Of a stretch of DNA of 8,545 nucleotides, positions 1 through 7,052 are shown piece by piece. The notes under the pieces were generated by a model that did no database searches, had not been told where the DNA came from, and saw nothing but the letters and a program-made list of their open reading frames with translations. Source of the DNA: an uncultured Lachnospiraceae bacterium (GTDB lineage: Bacteria; Bacillota; Clostridia; Lachnospirales; Lachnospiraceae); contig CAMPAP010000027.1 in assembly GCA_946631935.1 (NCBI GenBank), positions 1 through 8,545 of the forward strand, read 5' to 3'. Both the position numbers and the translations under genes were made by a program. Position 1 is the stretch's first letter. Every line of letters begins with the position of its first letter.

Positions 1-929
1 AGCCTCTTACACAGGAAGCTATTGATACCGCAAAAGCAGCAGATGCCGTACTTATGGGTTCCATTGGCGGTAATACCACCACCAGTCCCTGGTATAAGCT
101 TCCTCCCGAGAAAAGACCCGAAGCCGGACTTCTTAAGATCAGAAAAGAACTGGGACTTTTTGCCAATTTAAGGCCCGCATATCTTTTCCCCGAGCTTTCT
201 GCGGCATGTCCTCTTGCAAGTGATACCGCGGGAAACGGTTTTGATCTTCTCATTATGAGAGAACTTACTGGCGGTCTTTACTTCGGCGAAAGGCATACTG
301 AGGTTGTTGACGGACTCCGCACAGCAACAGATACCCTTACATACAATGAAGAAGAGATCAGAAGGATAGCTATTAAGGCTTTCGAAGCTGCCCGCAAGAG
401 AAAAAAGAAGGTAACTTCCGTTGATAAGGCCAATGTTCTTGATTCTTCAAGGCTCTGGAGAGCTGTTACCGCAGAGGTAGCAAAGGATTATCCTGACGTT
501 GAGCTTGAAAACATGCTGGTTGATAACTGTGCAATGCAGCTTGTTAAGGATCCCGCACAGTTTGACGTTGTTCTTACCGAGAATATGTTCGGAGATATTC
601 TTTCCGATGAAGCCAGCATGATAACAGGATCCATCGGAATGCTTTCATCAGCATCACTTAATGAGACAAAGTTCGGACTTTATGAGCCCAGCCACGGTTC
701 TGCACCTGATATTGCGGATATGGATATTGCAAATCCTATTGCAACCATCCTTTCTGCGGCAATGATGCTGAAGTATTCATTTGACCTCAATAAAGAAGCA
801 GACAGCATTGAAACTGCCGTAAAACAGGTGCTTAAGGACGGATTCAGGACAGTTGATATATTCTCCGAAGGATGCAGTAAGGTTGGATGTACCAAAATGG
901 GAGATCTTATAGCTGAAAGGATCAAATGA
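1..929 (+). CDS. leuB: 3-isopropylmalate dehydrogenase, 5'-truncated by window edge
   Basis: Cytoplasmic NAD-dependent enzyme of leucine synthesis that oxidatively decarboxylates 3-isopropylmalate to 2-ketoisocaproate. The reading frame is open from base 3, so the first ATG in the window (base 54) is internal: the codons before it read PLTQEAIDTAKAADAVLMG, a normal stretch of the family. About 308 residues are visible; with a usual length near 355-360, roughly 50 N-terminal residues lie upstream. Visible family motifs are RELTGGLYFGERH (substrate and catalytic loop), NMFGDILSDEASMITGSIG near bases 580-640, which carries the metal-binding aspartates and is the isocitrate/isopropylmalate dehydrogenase signature, and EPSHGSAPDIA near bases 684-716, at the cofactor site. 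Isocitrate and tartrate dehydrogenases share the fold, but the sequence style and the ilvD/ilvB neighbours favour LeuB. It is followed 69 bases later by ilvD on the same strand. Confidence 0.95.
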   Translation, partial: PLTQEAIDTAKAADAVLMGSIGGNTTTSPWYKLPPEKRPEAGLLKIRKELGLFANLRPAYLFPELSAACPLASDTAGNGFDLLIMRELTGGLYFGERHTEVVDGLRTATDTLTYNEEEIRRIAIKAFEAARKRKKKVTSVDKANVLDSSRLWRAVTAEVAKDYPDVELENMLVDNCAMQLVKDPAQFDVVLTENMFGDILSDEASMITGSIGMLSSASLNETKFGLYEPSHGSAPDIADMDIANPIATILSAAMMLKYSFDLNKEADSIETAVKQVLKDGFRTVDIFSEGCSKVGCTKMGDLIAERIK

Positions 930-935
930 TCAAAA

Positions 936-959
936 AAAGATCCCTGTCAAAAGATCTTT
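936..959 (+). repeat. Inverted repeat in leuB-ilvD spacer
   Basis: AAAGATC at 936-942 and GATCTTT at 953-959 are perfect 7-base arms around a 10-base loop. They begin 7 bases after the leuB stop. Only two pairs in the stem are G-C and no run of T follows, so this is not a convincing terminator. It could be a weak mRNA hairpin between two co-transcribed genes, or chance in AT-rich spacer DNA. Confidence 0.35.
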
Positions 960-998
960 CATACAGAATAAATCTAAAGATGAGAAAGGAAACAGACC

Positions 999-2669
999 AT
1001 GAGAAGTGATTCGGTTATGGTAGGTGACGCACAGGCGCCCCACAGAAGTCTTTTTAATGCACTTGGTATGACTGAGGAGGAAAGAAAACGTCCTCTGATC
1101 GGTATTGTTACTTCCTATAATGAGATAGTTCCAGGACATATGAATCTGGACAAGATCGCTGAAGCTGTTAAGCTGGGTGTTGCAATGGCAGGCGGTACTC
1201 CCGTTCTTTTCCCTGCCATCGCTGTTTGTGACGGAATCGCAATGGGACATATCGGTATGAAATACAGCCTGGTAACAAGAGATCTTATCGCTGATTCAAC
1301 CGAATGTATGGCAATGGCTCATGGATTTGACGGCCTTGTATGTATCCCTAACTGTGACAAGAATGTTCCCGGTCTTTTGATGGCTGCTGCAAGAGTTAAT
1401 ATCCCCACTGTTTTTGTATCCGGCGGTCCCATGCTTGCGGGCCATGTTAAGGGATGCAAGAGAAGCCTTTCTTCAATGTTTGAAGCAGTCGGAACCTATG
1501 CTGCAGGCAACATGACCAAAGAAGAGCTGACAGAGTTTGAGGAAAAGGTTTGTCCCACATGCGGTTCATGTTCCGGAATGTATACCGCTAACTCAATGAA
1601 CTGCCTTACCGAAGCGATCGGTATGGGACTTAAAGGAAACGGAACGATCCCTGCCGTTTATTCAGAGCGTATCAGACTTGCAAAGCATGCCGGAATGAAG
1701 ATCATGGAGCTTGTTGAGAAGAATATCAAACCCAGGGATATAATGACCGACAAGGCATTTAAGAATGCCCTTACCGTTGACATGGCTCTTGGCTGTTCGA
1801 CCAATACGATGCTTCATATACCTGCAATCGCTAAGGAAGCAGGTGTCGAGCTTAATATGGAAATGGTAAATGAACTTTCCGCAAAGACTCCTAACCTTTG
1901 CCACCTTGCTCCTGCAGGCCCCACATATATGGAAGACCTTAATGAGGCGGGCGGTGTATATGCTGTAATGAATGAGCTTTCAAAGAAGGGGCTTATCGAA
2001 GAAGACTGCATGACAGTATACGGCACCACAATAGGTGAAAATATCAAAAACTGCATCAATAAGGATCCCGAGGTTATAAGACCCATTGATAATCCTTACA
2101 TGGCAACAGGCGGAATCGCAGTCCTTAAGGGTAATCTTGCACCCGATACAGGTGTTGTAAAACAGTCCGCAGTTGTTCCCGAAATGCTTGTTCATGAAGG
2201 ACCTGCAAGAGTATTTGACTGTGAAGAGGATGCAATCGCTGCCATCAAGGGCGGAAAGATCGTTAAAGGTGATGTTGTTGTCATAAGATATGAAGGACCT
2301 AAGGGTGGCCCCGGAATGCGTGAGATGCTGAATCCCACATCGGCCATTGCAGGTATGGGACTTGGATCAAGCGTTGCGCTTATTACAGACGGAAGATTTT
2401 CCGGTGCATCAAGAGGAGCATCCATCGGTCACGTATCACCTGAAGCTGCCGTTGGCGGACCTATTGCCCTTGTAAAAGAAGGAGATATCATCTCCATAGA
2501 TATTCCCGGAAGAAAGCTTGATGTCAAGATCTCTGATGAAGAGATGGAAGAGCGCAGAAAGGCATGGACTCCCAGAGAGCCCAGAGTAACTACCGGATAT
2601 CTTTCACGCTATGAAAAACTTGTTACAAGCGGCAACAGGGGTGCTGTTCTTGAGATCCCCCGCAGCTGA
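999..2669 (+). CDS. ilvD: Dihydroxy-acid dehydratase
   Basis: Cytoplasmic iron-sulfur enzyme that dehydrates 2,3-dihydroxyisovalerate and 2,3-dihydroxy-3-methylvalerate to the 2-keto acids of valine and isoleucine. The protein has 556 residues, matching the short bacterial form (about 550-560) rather than the roughly 616-residue E. coli form. Family motifs: AVCDGIAMGH (residues 76-84, with a metal-binding Asp), CIPNCDKNVPG (115-125, with cluster Cys119 and Lys121, the lysine that is carbamylated in the family), CPTCGSCSGMYTANSMNCL (185-203, with cluster Cys191), and near the C-terminus GRFSGASRGASIGHVSPEAA, which holds the active-site serine. The ATG at 999 follows AGAAAGGA (983-990) with an 8-base gap. 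Cysteine number alone does not tell a 2Fe-2S from a 4Fe-4S cluster here. 6-phosphogluconate dehydratase (Edd) is related, but length, motifs and context fit IlvD. Confidence 0.97.
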   Translation: MRSDSVMVGDAQAPHRSLFNALGMTEEERKRPLIGIVTSYNEIVPGHMNLDKIAEAVKLGVAMAGGTPVLFPAIAVCDGIAMGHIGMKYSLVTRDLIADSTECMAMAHGFDGLVCIPNCDKNVPGLLMAAARVNIPTVFVSGGPMLAGHVKGCKRSLSSMFEAVGTYAAGNMTKEELTEFEEKVCPTCGSCSGMYTANSMNCLTEAIGMGLKGNGTIPAVYSERIRLAKHAGMKIMELVEKNIKPRDIMTDKAFKNALTVDMALGCSTNTMLHIPAIAKEAGVELNMEMVNELSAKTPNLCHLAPAGPTYMEDLNEAGGVYAVMNELSKKGLIEEDCMTVYGTTIGENIKNCINKDPEVIRPIDNPYMATGGIAVLKGNLAPDTGVVKQSAVVPEMLVHEGPARVFDCEEDAIAAIKGGKIVKGDVVVIRYEGPKGGPGMREMLNPTSAIAGMGLGSSVALITDGRFSGASRGASIGHVSPEAAVGGPIALVKEGDIISIDIPGRKLDVKISDEEMEERRKAWTPREPRVTTGYLSRYEKLVTSGNRGAVLEIPRS

Positions 2670-2735
2670 TGAAGAGTTTTTTTAAGCTTATTTTCAGTAT
2701 ATGTATTTCAGAAATAGTTTTAGGAGATTTTTGTT

Positions 2736-4412
2736 ATGGAAATGAACGGTTCCGAAATAGTAATTGCATGTCTTAAAGAGCAGGGAGTTGATACCGTATT
2801 CGGTTATCCCGGAGGTACCATTCTCAATATTTATGATGCTCTTTATAAACATCAGGATGAGATCAGACACGTGCTTACAAGCCATGAACAGGGTGCTGCA
2901 CATGCTGCCGACGGTTATGCAAGAGCTACCGGCAAGGTTGGTGTCTGTATGGCAACCTCAGGCCCCGGAGCTACCAACCTGGTAACCGGCATTGCTACTG
3001 CTTATATGGATTCCGTTCCCCTTGTTGCCATAACTGCCAACGTAAATCTTCCTCTTTTGGGAAAGGATACTTTCCAGGAGATTGATATTGCCGGCGTTAC
3101 CATGCCCATAACAAAACACGGCTTTATCGTAAAAAACATAAATGATCTTGCTCCCACCATAAGAAAAGCCTTTAAGATTGCCAAAACAGGACGTCCCGGC
3201 CCTGTGCTTGTGGATATCACGAAGGATGTAACTGCTGCTGTTTGCGATTATGAACCTGCTTATCCCGCAGAACCCGAAAAAGAGATAAAATTCAGCGATA
3301 ATGATCTTACCGAAGTTGCGGAGATGCTCTGTAAAGCCAAAAAGCCTTTTATCTATGTTGGAGGCGGTGCGATCATTTCCAATGCTTCTGAAGAGGTCAA
3401 GGAACTTGCAGATCTTCTGGATGCTCCCGTTTGCGATACTCTTATGGGTAAGGGTGCTTTTGACGGACACAGCAGAAGATACACCGGAATGATCGGTATG
3501 CACGGAACAAAAGCTTCAAATCTCGGCGTTACTGAGTGTGATCTTCTTGTTGCGCTTGGTGCCAGATTTTCTGACAGAGTTACGGGTAATCCCAAAAAAT
3601 TTGCAGAGGGTGCAAAGATAGTTCATATCGATGTTGATGCTGCCGAGATAAATAAAAATATCCGTGTGGATGCATCTTTGGTGGGTGATCTTAAGCTTAC
3701 TCTTTCAAAGCTTAATCCCCTTATCACAAAGCAGAACCATGAATCATGGATGAAGAGGATCGATGAACTTAAGGAGAAATATCCCCTGAGCTATGATGAA
3801 AGCAAGCTCACCTGCCCGTATATCATCTCGGAGATAGACAGGATAACAGATGGAAAAGCCCTTATCACCACGGATGTAGGCCAGCATCAGATGTGGGCCG
3901 CACAGTATTATAAATATTCATCACCCAGATCCTTCCTTTCATCCGGCGGTCTCGGTACCATGGGATACGGTCTCGGCGCATGTATCGGAGCCCAGGTTGG
4001 AAGGCCTGATGATATTTGCTTTAATATCGCAGGTGACGGGTGTTTCAGGATGAACATGAATGAGCTTGCCACGGCATCCAGATATAACATTCCCATCATA
4101 GAAGTTGTTATCAACAACCATGTTCTTGGAATGGTAAGACAGTGGCAGACTCTTTTTTACGGAAAGAGATATTCACAGACAGTCCTTAATGATAAGGTTG
4201 ATTTCTGTAAGGTTGCTGAGGCCCTTGGATGTAAAGCTATCAGGATAACCAAAAAAGAGGAAGTTGAACCTGCCATCAGGGAAGCTATCGATGCTAAATG
4301 CCCCGTTCTTCTTGACTGCATCATAGAAGAGGATGATAAGGTATTCCCCATGGTTCCCGCAGGTGCTCCAATAAGTGAAGTATTTGACGAAAAAGACATG
4401 AAGGAAGACTGA
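2736..4412 (+). CDS. ilvB: Acetolactate synthase, large (catalytic) subunit
   Basis: Thiamine-diphosphate enzyme that condenses two pyruvates to acetolactate, or pyruvate with 2-ketobutyrate, the first common step of branched-chain amino acid synthesis. The 558 residues show the usual three domains: N-terminal pyrimidine-binding domain with catalytic Glu51 (SHEQGAAHAADGYARATG), a central FAD-site domain with GARFSDRVTG (275-284), and a C-terminal diphosphate-binding domain with GDG at 433-435 and NN at 460-461. The FAD-type central motif marks the anabolic enzyme rather than the FAD-free catabolic AlsS. The substrate-site tryptophan is present in MVRQWQ (Trp470). AGGAGA at 2722-2727 lies 8 bases before the ATG. 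No gene for the small regulatory subunit (ilvN) adjoins it; an L,D-transpeptidase follows instead, 5 bases after the stop. Residues at several herbicide-contact positions differ from the plant enzyme (see findings). Confidence 0.96.
   Translation: MEMNGSEIVIACLKEQGVDTVFGYPGGTILNIYDALYKHQDEIRHVLTSHEQGAAHAADGYARATGKVGVCMATSGPGATNLVTGIATAYMDSVPLVAITANVNLPLLGKDTFQEIDIAGVTMPITKHGFIVKNINDLAPTIRKAFKIAKTGRPGPVLVDITKDVTAAVCDYEPAYPAEPEKEIKFSDNDLTEVAEMLCKAKKPFIYVGGGAIISNASEEVKELADLLDAPVCDTLMGKGAFDGHSRRYTGMIGMHGTKASNLGVTECDLLVALGARFSDRVTGNPKKFAEGAKIVHIDVDAAEINKNIRVDASLVGDLKLTLSKLNPLITKQNHESWMKRIDELKEKYPLSYDESKLTCPYIISEIDRITDGKALITTDVGQHQMWAAQYYKYSSPRSFLSSGGLGTMGYGLGACIGAQVGRPDDICFNIAGDGCFRMNMNELATASRYNIPIIEVVINNHVLGMVRQWQTLFYGKRYSQTVLNDKVDFCKVAEALGCKAIRITKKEEVEPAIREAIDAKCPVLLDCIIEEDDKVFPMVPAGAPISEVFDEKDMKED
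4401..4407 (+). promoter_or_regulatory. Ribosome binding site inside the 3' end of ilvB
   Basis: AAGGAAG lies in the last codons of ilvB, 10 bases before the ATG at 4418. With only 5 bases between the ilvB stop and this ATG there is no room for a separate leader, so translation of the transpeptidase probably depends on ribosomes finishing ilvB. Confidence 0.6.
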
Positions 4413-4417
4413 TCCGG

Positions 4418-5857
4418 ATGCCTGATGAAAGAAAGAAAAATCTTAATGTCAGGATACTGGTCTCGATCCTTACGGTCCTCTTTTCCCTGATAGCACTTAT
4501 ATATCTTTTGACTGCTTTTTATTTCAGGAAAAGATTTCTTCCGAATACCTGGATAGGGGATGTTTACTGTACAGGGAGGAATGCGGATTCCATTGCTGCG
4601 GATCTTCGTGACAAGATCATCATCCCGGATATCACCATATCCTGGGAGGACGGAGAATATGAAAACTCTGTTATACCTTCTTCCGATATAGGGTATACAT
4701 ATGATCTCAGGGAGAGCGTATACAGATCCATCGGCAGCCAGAATACTTTTGCATGGCCCAAGGCTTTGTTCGGAAAAAACGTACTTCATCTTGTTCCTGT
4801 TATTACATATGATGAATCCGCCCTTGATGAACGTTTTAACAGTCTTGACCGGATCGTTTACGAAAATTCAACCGAATGTGAATACAGTATCGTTTTTGAT
4901 GAGACATCAGGTTATATAGAAAAAGATACACATATTCACAGACTTGATACGGGTAAAGTGCTGTCTGATCTTAAAGCCTGTCTTTCGGAAGGAAGGCTCA
5001 GGCTTGATGTGGATGATTCATATTTTTACGATGAGCCGTATAACTCTGATGAGATCGCAGAGCAGGATTATTATGATCGCATGGCATCATATCTGAATAC
5101 GGATCTTGTATATGATATGGGTGCGGAGAAGATCCCCTTTGATATTTCTCTGATGAGTTTTCTCATAAAAAGTGAAGGCGGAAGGCCTGTAACGGACGAA
5201 AAAGGGGATTTTGTACTTGATGATGAAAAGATAACCGGATGGATTTCGGATCTTTGCAGTGATTACAACACCTACGGCCTTGACAGGCAGTTTGTTTCTT
5301 CAAACGGAAAAACAGTCACGGTTCCTTCTTTTTACAGTGATTACGGAACACAGATCGATGAAAAGGCAGAGCTTTTATTTTTAAGAAATGCTCTTAAGTC
5401 TGAAGAAATCCGGGATGGTGTACCCGATATCCATATCCCTGAGTATGAGCACGAGGGATTTGTAAGAGGTCTTGATGATATCGGTGATACATATGTCGAG
5501 GTGGATCTTACAGACCAGTATCTTTATTATTATAAAAACGGAGAGCTTATCCTTGAAACAGATATAGTTTCCGGTGATATTCCCAAAGGATGGGCCACTC
5601 CCAGAGGAACATTTGCCGTTTACGGAAAATATACTGACCAGTATCTTTACGGCAGGGATTATATCGATTTTGTTTCTTTCTGGATGCCCTATTTCAGAGG
5701 TTACGGATTTCATGATTCGGACTGGAGAGATGAATGGGGCGGTGAGATCTATACATATGACGGATCCCACGGGTGTATAAACATGGATAAAAAACCGGCT
5801 GAAACTCTCTACAATAATATCGAGATTGGTACACCGGTCATCGTTTATGATTATTGA
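4418..5857 (+). CDS. Membrane-anchored L,D-transpeptidase (YkuD domain)
   Basis: Predicted to crosslink peptidoglycan stem peptides (3-3 links) or attach proteins to the wall, outside the membrane. The 479 residues begin with a basic N-terminus and one hydrophobic segment (about 11-35) that would act as an uncleaved signal anchor. The middle (about 45-340) resembles the putative peptidoglycan-binding domain (PG_binding_4 type) found in clostridial transpeptidases, including the TYGLDRQF...GKTVTVP stretch near 285-303. The C-terminal YkuD domain (about 358-479) starts at YVEVDLTDQYLYYYKNGEL and has the active-site motif: His432 in GYGFHDSDWR and catalytic Cys453 in SHGCINM. All catalytic residues are intact, so it looks functional. 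Its start overlaps no gene but lies 5 bases after ilvB, so it is probably read on the ilvB transcript. It has no obvious role in amino acid synthesis. The physiological partner and substrate cannot be read from the sequence. Confidence 0.9.
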   Translation: MPDERKKNLNVRILVSILTVLFSLIALIYLLTAFYFRKRFLPNTWIGDVYCTGRNADSIAADLRDKIIIPDITISWEDGEYENSVIPSSDIGYTYDLRESVYRSIGSQNTFAWPKALFGKNVLHLVPVITYDESALDERFNSLDRIVYENSTECEYSIVFDETSGYIEKDTHIHRLDTGKVLSDLKACLSEGRLRLDVDDSYFYDEPYNSDEIAEQDYYDRMASYLNTDLVYDMGAEKIPFDISLMSFLIKSEGGRPVTDEKGDFVLDDEKITGWISDLCSDYNTYGLDRQFVSSNGKTVTVPSFYSDYGTQIDEKAELLFLRNALKSEEIRDGVPDIHIPEYEHEGFVRGLDDIGDTYVEVDLTDQYLYYYKNGELILETDIVSGDIPKGWATPRGTFAVYGKYTDQYLYGRDYIDFVSFWMPYFRGYGFHDSDWRDEWGGEIYTYDGSHGCINMDKKPAETLYNNIEIGTPVIVYDY

Positions 5858-5865
5858 TTATCAGG

Positions 5866-5894
5866 TTGACTTAAACTTTAATTAAGTTTATTTT
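5866..5894 (+). promoter_or_regulatory. Candidate sigma-A promoter of serC-serA
   Basis: TTGACT at 5866-5871 matches five of six bases of the -35 consensus. After a 17-base spacer, TATTTT at 5889-5894 matches four of six bases of the -10 consensus; TTTTAT at 5891-5896 is an alternative with a 19-base spacer. The region is AT-rich, lies directly between the transpeptidase stop and serC, and leaves about 30 bases of leader before a strong ribosome binding site. The -10 is imperfect, so the start point is not certain. Confidence 0.5.
5872..5890. repeat. Inverted repeat in serC promoter spacer, possible operator
   Basis: TAAACTT (5872-5878) and AAGTTTA (5884-5890) form perfect 7-base arms around TAATT. 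The dyad fills the space between the candidate -35 and -10, where a bound repressor would block RNA polymerase. The stem has one G-C pair per arm, so it is too weak for a good terminator of the upstream gene. The protein that might bind is unknown. Confidence 0.4.
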
Positions 5895-5930
5895 ATAAAA
5901 AGCATTATTTAAATCAGGAGGTATTGTTTT

Positions 5931-7013
5931 ATGTCCAGAGTTTACAATTTTTCTGCGGGACCTGCTGTTTTGCCCGAAGAAGTACTCAAAGAAGCAGCAG
6001 AGGAAATGCTTGATTATAAGGGATCAGGCCAGTCTGTAATGGAGATGAGCCACCGTTCAAAGGTTTTCGATACCATTATCAAGGAAGCTGAAGCAGATCT
6101 TCGTAAGCTTATGAACATCCCTGATAATTATAAGGTACTTTTCCTTCAGGGCGGCGCATCACAGTTTTTTGCCGAAGTTCCCATGAATATGATGAAGAAT
6201 AAGAAGGCCGGATATATCATCACAGGCCAGTGGGCAAAAAAGGCTTTTCAGGAAGCTAAGATCTTCGGAGAAGCTGTTGAGCTTGCATCAAGCGCTGACA
6301 AGACCTTCAGTTATATTCCCGACTGCTCGGATCTTCCCATCACAGATGACATGGATTATGTTTATATCTGCGAAAACAATACCATTTACGGAACCAAATA
6401 TAAGACTCTTCCCAATACCAAGGGAAAGATCCTTGTATCCGATGTTTCTTCATGCTTCCTTTCAGAGCCCGTTGATGTTACAAAGTACGGCGTTATCTAC
6501 GGCGGCGTTCAGAAAAATGTCGGACCTGCAGGCTGCGTTATCGCTATAATCAGGGAAGATCTTATAACAGATGATTGTCTCCCCGGAACACCTACCATGC
6601 TTAAGTGGAAGACCCAGGCTGATAATGATTCTCTTTACAACACGCCTCCCTGCTACACCATCTATATCTGCGGAAAGGTATTCAAGTGGCTTCTTAAGAT
6701 GGGCGGACTTGAGGAGATGAAGAAGAGGAACGAAGAGAAGGCTAAGATCCTTTATGACTTCCTTGATTCATCAAAGCTTTTCAAGGGAACTGTGGTAAAG
6801 GAAGACAGATCTCTTATGAATGTTCCTTTTGTAACAGGTAATGAGGAACTTGATGCAAAATTCGTTAAAGAAGCTACCGAAGCAGGTTTTGTCAATCTTA
6901 AGGGACACAGAACCGTGGGCGGCATGAGAGCATCCATCTACAACGCTATGCCTAAAGAGGGCGTTGTAAAACTTGTAGAGTTCATGAAAAAGTTCGAGGC
7001 TGAAAATGCCTGA
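5931..7013 (+). CDS. serC: Phosphoserine aminotransferase
   Basis: Pyridoxal-phosphate enzyme of serine synthesis that converts 3-phosphohydroxypyruvate and glutamate to O-phosphoserine and 2-oxoglutarate in the cytoplasm; many homologues also act in pyridoxine synthesis. The 360 residues match the family length. Motifs: YNFSAGPAVLP at residues 5-15, SHRSKVF (40-46) with the phosphate/substrate-binding His-Arg pair, FLQGGASQFF (71-80) at the cofactor phosphate, Asp171 in SDVSS that contacts the pyridine nitrogen, Lys195 in GGVQKNVGPAG that forms the Schiff base, and GHRTVGGMRASIYNAMP (325-341), which binds substrate carboxylate and phosphate. The start at 5931 is set by AGGAGGT at 5916-5922 with an 8-base gap. 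serA starts 39 bases after the stop, so the two are very likely co-transcribed from the promoter at 5866-5894, perhaps with read-through from ilvB. Confidence 0.97.
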   Translation: MSRVYNFSAGPAVLPEEVLKEAAEEMLDYKGSGQSVMEMSHRSKVFDTIIKEAEADLRKLMNIPDNYKVLFLQGGASQFFAEVPMNMMKNKKAGYIITGQWAKKAFQEAKIFGEAVELASSADKTFSYIPDCSDLPITDDMDYVYICENNTIYGTKYKTLPNTKGKILVSDVSSCFLSEPVDVTKYGVIYGGVQKNVGPAGCVIAIIREDLITDDCLPGTPTMLKWKTQADNDSLYNTPPCYTIYICGKVFKWLLKMGGLEEMKKRNEEKAKILYDFLDSSKLFKGTVVKEDRSLMNVPFVTGNEELDAKFVKEATEAGFVNLKGHRTVGGMRASIYNAMPKEGVVKLVEFMKKFEAENA

Positions 7014-7040
7014 AAATAAATGCCTGTAAAACGGCAGAAA

Positions 7041-7045
7041 AGGAG
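7041..7045 (+). promoter_or_regulatory. Ribosome binding site that fixes the serA start
   Basis: AGGAG, preceded by AAA, lies 7 bases before the ATG at 7053. The in-frame ATG at 7020 has no purine-rich site before it and would add 11 residues not expected in the family, so 7053 is the preferred start. Confidence 0.8.
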
Positions 7046-7052
7046 TACTTCA

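Noticed and set aside
54..56. ATG at 54 as the leuB start
   Set aside because: The frame is open upstream and encodes conserved LeuB sequence, so the gene simply starts outside the window.
2670..2735. Promoter or terminator in the ilvD-ilvB spacer
   Set aside because: There is a run of seven T at 2679-2685 but no stem before it, and no convincing -35/-10 pair; TATTT/AAATA at 2704-2716 is an A/T-only stem of five pairs.
2958..3503. 181-codon open frame on the - strand within ilvB
   Set aside because: Antisense to a conserved ilvB region, no family resemblance and no ribosome binding site that I could see.
4157..4789. 210-codon open frame on the - strand across the ilvB/transpeptidase junction
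   Set aside because: It lies fully antisense to two well-supported genes, has no recognisable domain and a low-complexity composition typical of shadow frames.
5381..5770. 129-codon open frame on the - strand within the transpeptidase gene
   Set aside because: Antisense shadow of the conserved YkuD coding region.
7020..7052. Upstream in-frame ATG as the serA start
   Set aside because: No ribosome binding site precedes it, while the ATG at 7053 has AGGAG at the right distance and gives the usual N-terminus of the family.
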